Positions 42,199-51,934 of a stretch of DNA of 64,000 nt are shown here, piece after piece; position 1 is the first letter of the stretch; every line of letters begins with the position of its first letter. Origin of the DNA: Betaproteobacteria bacterium (GTDB taxonomy: Bacteria; Pseudomonadota; Gammaproteobacteria; Burkholderiales; Burkholderiaceae_C). The notes under the pieces were generated by a model that was not told the DNA's origin, searched no databases, and saw only the letters and a program-made list of their open reading frames with translations. The DNA lies in the NCBI GenBank assembly GCA_016704535.1, contig JADIZZ010000001.1:124001-188000 (forward strand), in the 5' to 3' direction. The position numbers were made by a program, and so were the translations under genes.

Positions 42199-43694
42199 GC
42201 CAGGCCACGGCCTTGCAGGCCGGCCTGATGCTGCAGGCCCCCTGGTCATGGCGGCGCAACAACGGCAGCCTCTGGGCCTTGCGGCTGTGGACCGCGTTGA
42301 CCCTGCTGCTCGTCGGCGCGCCCGCGCTCAGCGCGCTGCTGTGGGCGCCGCCGCGCCAGGCCTGGTTGGTCATCGGCGTGCTGGGTCTCGCCGTCGTGGT
42401 GGGCCTCTACATCATGCAGTTCGCGGCGCTGCTCCGCCTGGACCACCCGCACGCCGCGCACGCCGTGCCCGGGCACCGCAGCGCCGTGCGCCTGGCGGCA
42501 CTGCTGCCTTGGGCTGCCGGGGTGCTGCTGTACGGCTTGGCCGCTGCCGTGGTGTCGGCGCTGGTGTTCGCGGCAGATGCCCGTGCCGTCATGGCCATGG
42601 GCCTGGCCGCGGGGCTGGCTGCCGCCACGGTGATGCTGCTGGTGGCGGCAGCCTACCGCTGGTGGTGGATGTGGGTGGTGATGAGCATGCTGCCGACATC
42701 CATGGCCATTCCGGGCTGGAGCGGCCTGGTCGTGAGGGCCTTCTCGTGGGCCAGTGGCGTCTGGCAGGCGCAGTCACTGGGCCTGACCGCGCTGCTGCTG
42801 CTGGCGCAAGGGCTGGCACTGGTCAGCCTCTTCGGCCAGGGCGATGCGGCACATGCCGATGCCTATGCACGCCGCGAGCGCCTGCGACAGACCTTGGCCG
42901 CCAACAGCGTCGGCCAAGCCACGCCGATGGCCGCCCTCGGGCGTTGGGGTGAGTGGCTGGGCCGGCCGCTGCAGCGGCTGTCCGATGCCTGGCTGTCTCG
43001 TGTCTGCGCTGCGGCCCGGCCGACAGCGGCCAGCGTGATGGCGCGGGCCGAAGTCGTTCTGTATACCAACCAGCACTGGGTGCGCCATCTGGCCGTGGTG
43101 GTCTTCGTGCAGGGGCTGCTGCTGGCCTGCATGGCACTGGTGGTGGCCTGGGTGGATGTACCCCTGGCCCAGATGTTGAAGCACGGGCACATGGGCATCA
43201 GCATCGGCCTGATGAGCCTTTGCGTGAGCCCCGTGCTCGGGGTGCACACTGCCCTTTGGCATTCACGCCGCGAGCAGGCGCTGCTGCTGCTGCTGCCGGG
43301 CATGCCGCAGGGCCGGGTACTGAACCACCTGCTGGCACGGCGCCAGGCGCAACATTGCCTGCTGCTGTGGGCATCGAGCCTGCCCGGCTTCGTGCTCGTG
43401 GGCTGGCTGGGGGGCACACCCGAGGTGATGGCTTTTCCGCTGGTGGAGTTGCCGCTGTTGGCCTGGCTGTGGCGCGACACCTCGCGCCTGCAGCAGCCAC
43501 AGGCCATCAGCGCCTGGCCTTACGGGCTTTGCGTGCTGCTGGGTGTGCTGGCGATGGCGCTGCTGCGCTGGCAGCCTGCGGCCTGGTGGCCCCTGGTGCT
43601 GGCGGTGCCGGGGCTGACGGCAGTGCTGCTGCGCTGGCGCTGGCAGCGTCTGGCCAGCCTGCCGCAGGCCCTGCCGGCCGGGCGGCTGGGTTGA
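42195..43694 (+). CDS. ABC transporter membrane subunit (putative)
   Basis: A 499-residue, very hydrophobic protein with about 10-12 membrane segments, such as LRLWTALTLLLVGAPALSALL, LGLAVVVGLYIMQFAALL and WPYGLCVLLGVLAMALL. No enzyme motif is visible. The family is not one I can name. Its position directly after the ATPase with a 4-bp overlap makes it the probable permease of a regulator-ATPase-permease unit; such units often respond to cell-envelope stress. Confidence 0.75.
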   Translation: MSQATALQAGLMLQAPWSWRRNNGSLWALRLWTALTLLLVGAPALSALLWAPPRQAWLVIGVLGLAVVVGLYIMQFAALLRLDHPHAAHAVPGHRSAVRLAALLPWAAGVLLYGLAAAVVSALVFAADARAVMAMGLAAGLAAATVMLLVAAAYRWWWMWVVMSMLPTSMAIPGWSGLVVRAFSWASGVWQAQSLGLTALLLLAQGLALVSLFGQGDAAHADAYARRERLRQTLAANSVGQATPMAALGRWGEWLGRPLQRLSDAWLSRVCAAARPTAASVMARAEVVLYTNQHWVRHLAVVVFVQGLLLACMALVVAWVDVPLAQMLKHGHMGISIGLMSLCVSPVLGVHTALWHSRREQALLLLLPGMPQGRVLNHLLARRQAQHCLLLWASSLPGFVLVGWLGGTPEVMAFPLVELPLLAWLWRDTSRLQQPQAISAWPYGLCVLLGVLAMALLRWQPAAWWPLVLAVPGLTAVLLRWRWQRLASLPQALPAGRLG

Positions 43695-43817
43695 AGCTGC
43701 CCAACAAGCGAAATGACTGAGCCCGGGCGCTCTCGCCGCCGGGCCCCTCTAGCGGCGTGGGCACTCAGTCCCCTTGCAGGGCGCGCCCTCGCAGAGCTCG
43801 GGCCCTCCTGCGGCGAA

Positions 43818-43839
43818 CACCCGTCCGCAGGGACGGGTG
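43818..43839 (-). terminator. Hairpin downstream of ftsZ
   Basis: CACCCGTCC and GGACGGGTG form a perfect 9-bp stem with a 4-nt loop, beginning 8 bp after the ftsZ stop on the minus strand. No T-run follows, so it may be a processing or stability element or part of a Rho-assisted end rather than a classic intrinsic terminator. Its place at the end of the dcw cluster fits termination. Confidence 0.5.
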
Positions 43840-43846
43840 CTCGGCC

Positions 43847-45076
43847 TCAGTCGGCCTGCTTCCTCAGGAACGCCGGGATCTCGATCTCGTCCATGCCGTT
43901 GCTCGACAGCGCCTCGACCTTGGCTGAGGCCTGCGCCCGCGCGCTGCGCCACACACTCGGCGTGGTCAGCCCTTCGTAGCTGTGCTGCTGCGGCGGCGCT
44001 TGCATCGCGGGCCCGGGCTGCGCCACGTTGTTCAGGATCGGCAGGTTGTCGGTGCCCGTGCGCATCGCCGGCATCGCCGGCTGCTGCACCACCGTGAGCG
44101 GCGGCTGGATCACCGCCTTGCGGGCGCTGTTCAGGCCGGTGGCGATCACCGTCACGCGCAACTGGTCGCCCAGGCCTTCGTCGTAGGCGGTGCCGAAGAT
44201 CACGTGCGCGTCCTCGGCGGCGTAGCGCTTGATGGCGTTCATCGCGTTACGGCTCTCGCTGAGCTTGAAGGTGGCCTTGCTGGCCGCAATCAGCACCAGC
44301 ACACCGCGCGCGCCGCTGAGGTCGATGCCTTCCAGCAACGGGCAGGCCACGGCCGCTTCGGCAGCCTTGGTGGCGCGGTCGGGGCCGCCGGCCACGGCCG
44401 TGCCCATCATCGCCTTGCCGGGCTCGCTCATCACCGTCTTGACGTCCTCGAAGTCGACGTTGACGAGGCCGGGGATGTGGATGATGTCGCTGATGCCGCC
44501 CACGGCATTCTTCAGCACGTCGTTGGCGTGGGCGAAGGCCTGCTCCTGCGTCACGTCGTCGCCCATCACCTCGAGCAGCTTCTCGTTGAGCACGACGATC
44601 AGGCTGTCGACATTGGCTTCGAGCTCCGCCACGCCGTCGTCGGCCTGCTTGCCGCGGCGCTTGCCCTCAAAATCGAAGGGCTTGGTGACCACGCCCACGG
44701 TCAGGATGCCCATCTCCTTGGCCACGCGCGCGATCACCGGCGCTGCGCCGGTGCCGGTGCCGCCACCCATCCCGGCGGTGATGAAGAGCATGTGCGCGCC
44801 TTCGATGGCCTGCTTGATGTGCTCGATGGCCTCGTCGGCGGCCTGGCGACCCATGTCGGGCTTGCTGCCGGCGCCCAGGCCGCTCTTGCCCAACTGCACC
44901 AGGCTGCCGGCGCTGCTGCGCTGCAGCGCCTGCGCGTCGGTGTTGGCGACGATGAACTCCACGCCCGTTACCGCCTGCGCGATCATGTGTTCGACGGCAT
45001 TGCCGCCGCCGCCGCCGACGCCGATCACCTTGATCTGCGTGCCTTGGTCGAATTCGTCGATCATTTCAATGGGCAT
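43847..45076 (-). CDS. ftsZ: Cell division GTPase FtsZ
   Basis: A 409-residue tubulin homologue that forms the Z ring. The N-terminal glycine loop is VGGGGGNAV (~20-28), the GTP-binding tubulin signature GGGTGTG is at 104-110, and the NVDFEDVKTVM block is the T7-loop region that completes catalysis in the next subunit. A Gln/Pro-rich linker leads to the conserved tail EIEIPAFLRKQ, which binds FtsA and other partners. It is the last gene of the dcw cluster, 98 bp after ftsA, a gap long enough for an additional promoter. Confidence 0.98.
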   Translation of the reverse strand: MPIEMIDEFDQGTQIKVIGVGGGGGNAVEHMIAQAVTGVEFIVANTDAQALQRSSAGSLVQLGKSGLGAGSKPDMGRQAADEAIEHIKQAIEGAHMLFITAGMGGGTGTGAAPVIARVAKEMGILTVGVVTKPFDFEGKRRGKQADDGVAELEANVDSLIVVLNEKLLEVMGDDVTQEQAFAHANDVLKNAVGGISDIIHIPGLVNVDFEDVKTVMSEPGKAMMGTAVAGGPDRATKAAEAAVACPLLEGIDLSGARGVLVLIAASKATFKLSESRNAMNAIKRYAAEDAHVIFGTAYDEGLGDQLRVTVIATGLNSARKAVIQPPLTVVQQPAMPAMRTGTDNLPILNNVAQPGPAMQAPPQQHSYEGLTTPSVWRSARAQASAKVEALSSNGMDEIEIPAFLRKQAD

Positions 45077-45174
45077 GTGAGCCTCCTGGCTGAGTAAGTG
45101 CAGTTGCCGTTGCGTTGCCGAAAACAGGGTGTGTGGTGTGTGTCGATCTACGTCGTCTCATGCATGCACCCCTC

Positions 45175-46407
45175 CTAGAAATTCCCGAGAAACCAGTCTT
45201 TGGCGCGCCCGACCAGGTTCTTCACCGAACCCGCCTGCGCCGCCGCCTTGAAACCCCGTGCACGCGCCAGGCGCGCTTCTTCCAGCAGCCCCATCACGGT
45301 GGCACTGCGTGGGTTGGCCACCATGTCGTAGAGCGCGCCGCTGTACAGCGGCAGACCCTTGCGAACGGGCTTGAGAAAGATGTCTTCGCCGAGCTCCACC
45401 ATGCCCGGCATCACCGCGCTGCCGCCGGTGATGACGATGCCGCTGGACAGCAGCTCCTCGTAGCCGCTCTCGCGGATGACCTGGTGCACCAGCGAGAAGA
45501 TCTCCTCGACGCGCGGCTCGATGACGCCGGCCAGCGCCTGGCGGCTCAGCATGCGCGGCGCGCGGTCGCCCAGGCCCGGCACTTCAACTTGATCGGACGG
45601 ATCGGCCAGCAGCTGCTTGGCCACACCGTGCTCGACCTTGATCTCCTCGGCGTCCTTCGTCGGCGTGCGCAGCGCCATCGCGATGTCGCTGGTGATCAGG
45701 TCGCCGGCGATGGGGATGACGGCCGTGTGGCGCACGCTCCCATCGGTGTAGACCTGCACGTCGGTGGTGCCGGCGCCGATGTCGACCACGGCCACGCCTA
45801 AGGACTTCTCGTCGTCGGTGAGCACGGCTGCTGCGCTGGCGCTCGGATTCAGCACCAGGCGCTCCACTTCCAGCCCGCAGCGGCGCACGCACTTCAGGAT
45901 GTTCTCGGCCGCGCTCTGTGCGCCGGTGACGATGTGCACCTTCACCTCGAGCCGGCTGCCGCTCATGCCGATGGGCTCTTTCACCTCGTGCCCGTCGATC
46001 ACGAATTCCTGCGGCTCGACCAGCAGCAGGCGCTGGTCGTTCGGGATGCTGATGGCCTTGGCGGTTTCGACGACGCGCCCCACGTCCACCGGCGTGACTT
46101 CGCGGTTGTCGCGCACGATGACCATGCCGGTGCTGTTCTGGCCGCGGATGTGACTGCCGGTGATGCCGGTGTAGACGCGGTCGATCTTGCAGGCGGCCAT
46201 CATCTCGGCCTCCTTCAGCGCCTGCTGGATGCTCTGCACGGTGGCGTCGATGTTGACGACGACGCCGCGTTTCAGGCCGTGTGTCGGCGCCACGCCCAGG
46301 CCAGCCACGCGCAGCTGGCCGTCGGCCATCACCTCGGCGGCCACCACCATCACCTTGGCGGTGCCGATGTCCAGGGCGAACACCATGTCCTTGAATTCCT
46401 TGGCCAT
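45175..46407 (-). CDS. ftsA: Cell division protein FtsA
   Basis: A 410-residue actin-like protein that anchors FtsZ to the membrane. Conserved parts include VFALDIGTAKVMVV (phosphate 1 region), the 1C domain at ~85-165, VVDIGAGTTDVQVY (phosphate 2), GIVITGGSAVMPG (adenosine site) and the C-terminal amphipathic tail AKDWFLGNF. ATG 46407 matches the family start; a longer frame continues into ftsQ. It is 11 bp downstream of ftsQ. Confidence 0.97.
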   Translation of the reverse strand: MAKEFKDMVFALDIGTAKVMVVAAEVMADGQLRVAGLGVAPTHGLKRGVVVNIDATVQSIQQALKEAEMMAACKIDRVYTGITGSHIRGQNSTGMVIVRDNREVTPVDVGRVVETAKAISIPNDQRLLLVEPQEFVIDGHEVKEPIGMSGSRLEVKVHIVTGAQSAAENILKCVRRCGLEVERLVLNPSASAAAVLTDDEKSLGVAVVDIGAGTTDVQVYTDGSVRHTAVIPIAGDLITSDIAMALRTPTKDAEEIKVEHGVAKQLLADPSDQVEVPGLGDRAPRMLSRQALAGVIEPRVEEIFSLVHQVIRESGYEELLSSGIVITGGSAVMPGMVELGEDIFLKPVRKGLPLYSGALYDMVANPRSATVMGLLEEARLARARGFKAAAQAGSVKNLVGRAKDWFLGNF

Positions 46408-46418
46408 GTGCCGTCCTC

Positions 46419-47258
46419 TCAATTGTTCCTGGCCGCAGCCGCGGCCGTGCCGCCGGCCGGGCTGGTGCTGACACCCTGCAGCCGCACGGCATAGCCGTCG
46501 GCATGGCGCAGGTCGGCGTAGATCAGGGGCTGCTGCCACTTGGCGACCACCTGCGTGTAGGTGCGCACGAAACGTTCGCTGCGCGCCATCAGTTCTTCTT
46601 CGCTGCCACGGCCGAGCTCCAGCGCGGCGCCGCTGTCGAGGTCGACGCGCCACGAGCCGCGGCCCGACAGCTCCACGCGCACCACACCCAGCTCAAGTCG
46701 CGCCAGTGCGCCTTGCAGGCGGCGGTACAGCGCCAGCATCTGTGCTGCTGCACCCTCGGGGCCGGCGAAGACCGGCAGGCCGTCGTCCTCGACGTCACCG
46801 ACGTTGGCCTCGAAGACCTCGCCAAAGCTGTTCACCAGGCGGTCAGCGCTGCTGTTGCGGTCGCTGCCTTCCCACAGCGCCGCGGCGCGGTGCTCTTCCA
46901 GGCGCACGGCCAGGCGGTCGGGCCAGACGCGGCGCACCACGGCACGGCGCACCCAGGGCACGGTCTCGAAGGCGGCGCGGCCCTGCTGCAGGTCGACGCT
47001 GAAGAAGTTGCCGACCAGGAGTGGCGCCGCGTTGGCGCGGATGGTGGGCACGCTGTTGCGCGCCAGGTCGCCGTCGAGCTGGATGGCGCGGATGGGCAGC
47101 AGCGGGCTGCGCATCAGCCAGAGCACGCCGGCCACCACCGCGCCGACGCCCGCGGCCACGTAGACGGCGGTGGCCACGGTGTTCATCAGCCGCACGTCGG
47201 CCGGTAGGGACGCGCGCGGGGGCGCGGCCGAAGTGCGGGGCGTAGCGCTGCGGGCCAT
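46419..47258 (-). CDS. ftsQ: Cell division protein FtsQ
   Basis: A 279-residue bitopic divisome protein. A short cytoplasmic part precedes one membrane helix (~28-48, VATAVYVAAGVGAVVAGVLWL). The POTRA domain begins at LPIRAIQLDGDL, and the beta domain contains VPWVRRAVVRRVWPDRLAVRLEEHRAAALW. ATG 47258 starts 2 bp after the ddlB stop. It links FtsL/FtsB with the rest of the divisome. Confidence 0.93.
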   Translation of the reverse strand: MARSATPRTSAAPPRASLPADVRLMNTVATAVYVAAGVGAVVAGVLWLMRSPLLPIRAIQLDGDLARNSVPTIRANAAPLLVGNFFSVDLQQGRAAFETVPWVRRAVVRRVWPDRLAVRLEEHRAAALWEGSDRNSSADRLVNSFGEVFEANVGDVEDDGLPVFAGPEGAAAQMLALYRRLQGALARLELGVVRVELSGRGSWRVDLDSGAALELGRGSEEELMARSERFVRTYTQVVAKWQQPLIYADLRHADGYAVRLQGVSTSPAGGTAAAAARNN

Positions 47259-47260
47259 GG

Positions 47261-48229
47261 TCAGGCAGCGTGAACGCCGGGGGCGTCCAGCGTGGCGTGC
47301 TGCAGGATGTGCAGGCAGAGCTGTTCGTAGCTCATGCCTGCGGCGCGCGCCGACATCGGTACCAGCGAATGGCCGGTCATGCCGGGGCTGGTGTTCATTT
47401 CCAGCAGGAAGATCTTGCGGTCCGCGGCCCTCAGCATCAGGTCGGCGCGGCCCCAGCCGCGGCAGCCCAGAGCGCGGTAGGCGGCCAGCGTCAGGCGCTG
47501 CACCTCGGCTTCTTCTTCGGGCGGCAGGCCGCTCGGGCAGCGGTAGCCGGTGTCGTCGCTGAAGTACTTGTGCTCGAAGTCGTAGTTGCCGCCGGGCGCG
47601 TCGATGCGGATCACCGGCAGCGCCCGCGCCGAGGTCCCCTGGCCCAGCACGGGGCAGGTGAGCTCGATGCCCTCGATGAACTCCTCGCACAGCACGTCGG
47701 CGTCGTACTTCGCGGCCAGCGCCACGGCGTCCTGCATCTGCGAATAGCCGCTGACCTTGGTGATGCCGATGGACGACCCTTCGCGCGGCGGCTTGACGAT
47801 CAGCGGCAGGCCGATGACGTCGGGCACCGCCATCACGGCAGCGCGCGACTGGGCTTCGGGCGCCAGCCACTGCCAGCGCGGCGTGGGCAGGCCTTCGGCC
47901 ACCCACACGCGTTTGGTCATCACCTTGTCCATCGCGATGGCGCTGGCCATGACGCCGCTGCCGGTGTAGGGCAGGCCCATCAGCTCCAGCGCGCCCTGCA
48001 CGGTGCCGTCTTCGCCGTGGCGGCCGTGCAGCGCGATGAAGACGCGCGCAAAGCCTTCGCGCTTCAGGTCCGACAGGTCACGCTCGGCGGGGTCGAAACC
48101 GTGCGCGTCGACCCCCAGCGAGCGCAGCGCGGCCAGCACGCCGCCGCCGGACATCAGCGAGACCTCGCGTTCGGCGCTGCGGCCGCCCATCAGGACGGCG
48201 ACCTTGCCCAGGTCCTTGACGTCGCTCAT
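47261..48229 (-). CDS. ddlB: D-alanine--D-alanine ligase
   Basis: A 322-residue ATP-grasp enzyme making D-Ala-D-Ala for MurF. VAVLMGGRSAEREVSLMSG is the N-terminal signature, followed by IALHGRHGEDGTVQG, LPLIVKPPREGSSIGITKV and the metal-binding LEMNTSPGMTGHSL. The ATG overlaps the murC stop by 4 bp, and ftsQ starts 2 bp downstream. Confidence 0.96.
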   Translation of the reverse strand: MSDVKDLGKVAVLMGGRSAEREVSLMSGGGVLAALRSLGVDAHGFDPAERDLSDLKREGFARVFIALHGRHGEDGTVQGALELMGLPYTGSGVMASAIAMDKVMTKRVWVAEGLPTPRWQWLAPEAQSRAAVMAVPDVIGLPLIVKPPREGSSIGITKVSGYSQMQDAVALAAKYDADVLCEEFIEGIELTCPVLGQGTSARALPVIRIDAPGGNYDFEHKYFSDDTGYRCPSGLPPEEEAEVQRLTLAAYRALGCRGWGRADLMLRAADRKIFLLEMNTSPGMTGHSLVPMSARAAGMSYEQLCLHILQHATLDAPGVHAA

Positions 48230-49620
48230 CGTGTGTTCTCCCCCGCCTGCAGCAGCTGCCGCGGCACGCCGCCGATGGAACCCGCGCCCATCGTGATGAC
48301 GACATCCCCCGCACGCATCGTGCTGGTGATGGCCGCGGGCAGCGCGAGCACGTCGGGCACGAAGGTGGCGCCGTGCACGGCCGCGGCGAGCGCGCGGCCA
48401 TCGGCGCCGGCAATGGGCGCTTCACCGGCGGCGTAGACCTCGGTCAGCAGCACGGCGTCGAAACCCTGCAGCACGGCGACGAAGGCGTCGAGGCAGTCGC
48501 GAGTGCGCGTGTAGCGGTGGGGCTGGAAGGCCAGCAGCAGGCGCCGACCCGGGAAGGCGCCGCGCGCCGCGGCCAGCACCGCGGCCATCTCGGCGGGGTG
48601 GTGGCCGTAGTCGTCGATGAGCGCGCAACTGCCGCCGCCCTGCGCCGCCGGCACCGCCAGTTCGCCGTGGCGCTGGAAGCGGCGGCCTACCCCTTCGAAC
48701 TTCGCCAGCGCGGTGGCGATGGGTGCGTTGGGCAGCTCGAGTTCACGCGCCACGGCGATGGCCGCCAGCGCGTTGCGCACGTTGTGCACGCCGGCCAGGT
48801 TCAGCGTCACGGGCAGATCGGGCAGGCCCTGTTCACGCGCGGTGAAACGCATCTGGCCGCCGGCCAGCGCCTGCACGTCGACGGCGCGCAGGTCGGCACC
48901 TTCCTGCAGACCATAGGTGGTGACGGGGCGCTGCAGCCGCGGCAGCACGGCCAGCACGCCGGAGTCGTCGCTGCAGACCACCGCGCGGCCGTAGAAGGGC
49001 AGGCGGTGGATGAAGTCGACGAAGGCGCCGTGCAGTCGGCCGAGGTCGTGGCCGTAGGTCTCCATGTGGTCGGCGTCGATGTTGGTGACGACGCTGATCA
49101 CCGGGCTCAGGTGCAGGAAGCTGGCGTCACTTTCGTCGGCCTCGACGACGATGTAATCGCCGCTGCCGAGCCTGGCGTTGGCCCCCGCGGAAAGCAGCTG
49201 GCCGCCGATGACGAAGGTGGGGTCGACACCGGCCTCGGCCAGGACGCTGGCGGTGAGCGAGGTGGTCGTCGTCTTGCCGTGGGTGCCGGCGATGGCGATG
49301 CCGGTCTTCAGGCGCAGCAGCTCGGCCAGCAGCACCGCGCGCGCCACCACCGGAATGCGCTGCGCGTGGGCGGCCAGCACCTCGGGGTTGTCGGGCTTCA
49401 CCGCCGTGCTGGTGACCACCGCCTGCGCGCCAGCAACGTGCGGCGCGGCGTGGCCGATGTGCACCGCGATGCCGAGTTCGGCCAGGCGACGCGTGACGGG
49501 GCTTTCGGCCTGGTCGGATCCGCTCACGCGGTAACCCAGGTTGTGCAGGATCTCGGCGATGGCACTCATGCCAGCGCCACCGATGCCCACGAAATGAATG
49601 TGCTTGATGGCGTGCTTCAT
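48226..49620 (-). CDS. murC: UDP-N-acetylmuramate--L-alanine ligase
   Basis: A 464-residue Mur ligase that adds L-Ala to UDP-MurNAc. IHFVGIGGAGMSAIAEIL is the UDP-binding N-terminus, AGTHGKTTTTSL the P-loop, EADESDASF and TNIDADHMETY the central motifs, and IDDYGHHPAEMAAVL the C-terminal MurC signature. It overlaps murG and ddlB by 4 bp each. Confidence 0.97.
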   Translation of the reverse strand: MKHAIKHIHFVGIGGAGMSAIAEILHNLGYRVSGSDQAESPVTRRLAELGIAVHIGHAAPHVAGAQAVVTSTAVKPDNPEVLAAHAQRIPVVARAVLLAELLRLKTGIAIAGTHGKTTTTSLTASVLAEAGVDPTFVIGGQLLSAGANARLGSGDYIVVEADESDASFLHLSPVISVVTNIDADHMETYGHDLGRLHGAFVDFIHRLPFYGRAVVCSDDSGVLAVLPRLQRPVTTYGLQEGADLRAVDVQALAGGQMRFTAREQGLPDLPVTLNLAGVHNVRNALAAIAVARELELPNAPIATALAKFEGVGRRFQRHGELAVPAAQGGGSCALIDDYGHHPAEMAAVLAAARGAFPGRRLLLAFQPHRYTRTRDCLDAFVAVLQGFDAVLLTEVYAAGEAPIAGADGRALAAAVHGATFVPDVLALPAAITSTMRAGDVVITMGAGSIGGVPRQLLQAGENTR

Positions 49621-50693
49621 GCGCGCTTCACCAGGTTCTCGATCTCGTCGGCCACACGGGCCGCCGCATCGGGCCGCGCCAGGTTGCGCGCAGCCTCGGC
49701 CATCGCCAGCAGGCCAGTACGCGTCTGCGCCGTCAGCACGCCGGCCAGCGACAGCGGCGTCAGCTCGTCCTGCGGCAGGTGCACCGCAGCGCCCTGGCGC
49801 GCCATCCCGGCGGCGTTGTCGCGCTGGTGCGCGGTGGTGCTGACGATCAGCGGCACCAGCAGCGCCGGCACGCCGGCGGCGCAGAGCTCGCTGACGGTGA
49901 TGGCACCGGCGCGGCAGACCATCAGGTCGCAGGCCGCCAGGAAGCGCGGCATGTCGTCGATGAAGGGCAGCACTTCGGCTTCGATGCCGGCCTGCGCGTA
50001 GGCGGCGCGCACCTCGTCGGCCTGCTTCGCGCCCGTCTGGTGAACGACCTGCGGCCGGGCCTCGGCCGGCATCAGCGCCAGCGCGGCCGGCACGGTGGCG
50101 TTCAGTATCTGGGCGCCCAGGCTGCCGCCCACCACCAGCAGGCGCAGCGGGCCTTCACGGCCTGCCCAGCGCTCGGCCGGCGCGGGCAGCGCGGCGATCT
50201 CGGCGCGCACCGGGTTGCCGGTGACCACGGCGTTCTTGGTGCTCTGCGCCGCCACGCCGTCGAAGCCGAAGGCCACGCGGTCGGCCACCGGCAGCAGGCT
50301 GCGGTTGCTCAGCAGCAGCGCCGCGTCGGCATTCACCAGCACGAGCGGCTTGTTGAGCCAGCTGGCCATCAGCCCGCCCGGGAAACACACGTAGCCGCCC
50401 ATGCCCAGCACGGCATTCGCGCCGCGCCGGCGCAGGATGCCCATGCAGTCCCAGAAGGCCTTCATCAGGCGCAGGCCGCCGGTCAGCGTGTGCAACGCGC
50501 CCTTGCCGCGCAGGCCGCTGAAGGTGATGGTGTCCAGCGGAATGCCGGTCTTGGGCACGAGCTGGTTTTCCATACCGTGCGAGGTGCCCAGCCAGCTGAC
50601 GGTCCAGCCCCGCTGCTGCATCTCGGCGGCCACGGCCAAGCCCGGAATGATGTGCCCGCCGGTGCCCGCGGCCATGACGACGAGGTGGCTCAT
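49617..50693 (-). CDS. murG: UDP-GlcNAc--lipid I GlcNAc transferase
   Basis: A 358-residue GT28 transferase that makes lipid II at the inner face of the membrane. The first glycine loop is AAGTGGHIIPGLAVA (near residues 8-22), GMGGYVCFPGG the second, and CRAGAITVSELCAAGVPALLVPL the UDP-GlcNAc site. ATG 50693 overlaps the ftsW stop; longer upstream frames lie in ftsW. Confidence 0.97.
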   Translation of the reverse strand: MSHLVVMAAGTGGHIIPGLAVAAEMQQRGWTVSWLGTSHGMENQLVPKTGIPLDTITFSGLRGKGALHTLTGGLRLMKAFWDCMGILRRRGANAVLGMGGYVCFPGGLMASWLNKPLVLVNADAALLLSNRSLLPVADRVAFGFDGVAAQSTKNAVVTGNPVRAEIAALPAPAERWAGREGPLRLLVVGGSLGAQILNATVPAALALMPAEARPQVVHQTGAKQADEVRAAYAQAGIEAEVLPFIDDMPRFLAACDLMVCRAGAITVSELCAAGVPALLVPLIVSTTAHQRDNAAGMARQGAAVHLPQDELTPLSLAGVLTAQTRTGLLAMAEAARNLARPDAAARVADEIENLVKRA

Positions 50694-51934
50694 GTGCGGC
50701 CACTCCGCATCAATGCGCGATTCTCTATATCGACCCTCAGCACCATCGCCAGCGCGACGAGGTTCATCAGGATGGCCGAGCCGCCGTAACTCATCAGCGG
50801 CAGCGTCAGCCCCTTGGTCGGTAGCACGCCCAGGTTCACGCCCATGTTGATGAAGGCCTGGAAGCCCATCCAGATGCCGATGCCCTGGCACATCAGGCCC
50901 GCGAAGACGCGGTCCAGCGCAATCGACTGGCGGCCGATATGGAAGATGCGGCGCGTGAGCCAGAAGAAGAGCAGGATCACCGTGGCCACGCCGATGAAAC
51001 CGAGTTCCTCGCCGATCACGGCGAGCAGGAAGTCGGTGTGCGCCTCGGGCAGGTAGTGCAGCTTCTCGACACTCGCTCCCAGGCCCTGGCCGAAGATCTC
51101 GCCACGGCCCAGCGCGATGAGGCTGTGCGTCAGCTGGTAACCCTTGCCCTGCGCGTACTTCGGGTTCCAGGGGTCGAGGTAGGCCAGGATGCGTTCACGC
51201 CGCAGGTCGTCGAAGGCCAGGAAGAGGCCCAGCACGATCAGCATCACCGCGGCGATGAGGAAGAACATGCGCGCGTTGACGCCGCCCAGGAAGAGGATGC
51301 CCATCGCGATGGTCGCGATGACGATGAAGGCGCCCATGTCGGGCTGGCGCAGCAGCAGCACGCCGACGAAGGCCACGGCCACCACCATCGGCGTGACGGC
51401 GCGGAAGAAGTTCTCGCGCGCATCCATGCGCCGCACCATGTAGTTGGCGGCGTACATGGCAATCGCCAGCTTGGCCAGTTCACTCGGCTGGAAGTTCATG
51501 AAACCCAGCGGAATCCAGCGCCGCGAGTAGTTCACCACCTTGCCGACGAAGGGAAGCAGCACGATGACCAGCAGCATCAGCGCGATGACGAAGATGGCCG
51601 GCGCGTGTTTCTCCCACACGCTCATCGGCACCTGCACCACCACCAGCGCGGCGATGAAGGCGATGGCCAGCGACAGCACGTGGCGCTGCAGGAAGAAGCC
51701 CTGGGTGTAGTTGGCGAACTTGGGGTTGTCGGGCAGCGCGACGCTGGCCGAGTAGACCATCACCACGCCCAGGGCGATGAGCGCGCCGACGACGGCCACC
51801 ATGGTCTGGTCGAAGGCCATCAGGCGCACCGGGCGGTCGCCGCCGACGTGGATGCGGTCGCGCACGGGCAATGCACCCACGGCGTCGCGGCGCGCGGCGA
51901 ACCAGCCCTTGATCGATGCCAGCGACGCGTTCAT
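50690..51934 (-). CDS. ftsW: Peptidoglycan glycosyltransferase FtsW
   Basis: A 414-residue SEDS protein with about ten membrane helices that polymerises lipid II with FtsI at the septum. VMVYSAS, LGFMNFQPSELAKLA, GAFIVIATIAMGILFLGG and the late block KGLTLPLMSYGGSAIL are characteristic. ATG 51934 overlaps the murD stop by 4 bp. The N-terminal ~40 residues before helix 1 are cytoplasmic. Confidence 0.96.
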   Translation of the reverse strand: MNASLASIKGWFAARRDAVGALPVRDRIHVGGDRPVRLMAFDQTMVAVVGALIALGVVMVYSASVALPDNPKFANYTQGFFLQRHVLSLAIAFIAALVVVQVPMSVWEKHAPAIFVIALMLLVIVLLPFVGKVVNYSRRWIPLGFMNFQPSELAKLAIAMYAANYMVRRMDARENFFRAVTPMVVAVAFVGVLLLRQPDMGAFIVIATIAMGILFLGGVNARMFFLIAAVMLIVLGLFLAFDDLRRERILAYLDPWNPKYAQGKGYQLTHSLIALGRGEIFGQGLGASVEKLHYLPEAHTDFLLAVIGEELGFIGVATVILLFFWLTRRIFHIGRQSIALDRVFAGLMCQGIGIWMGFQAFINMGVNLGVLPTKGLTLPLMSYGGSAILMNLVALAMVLRVDIENRALMRSGRT

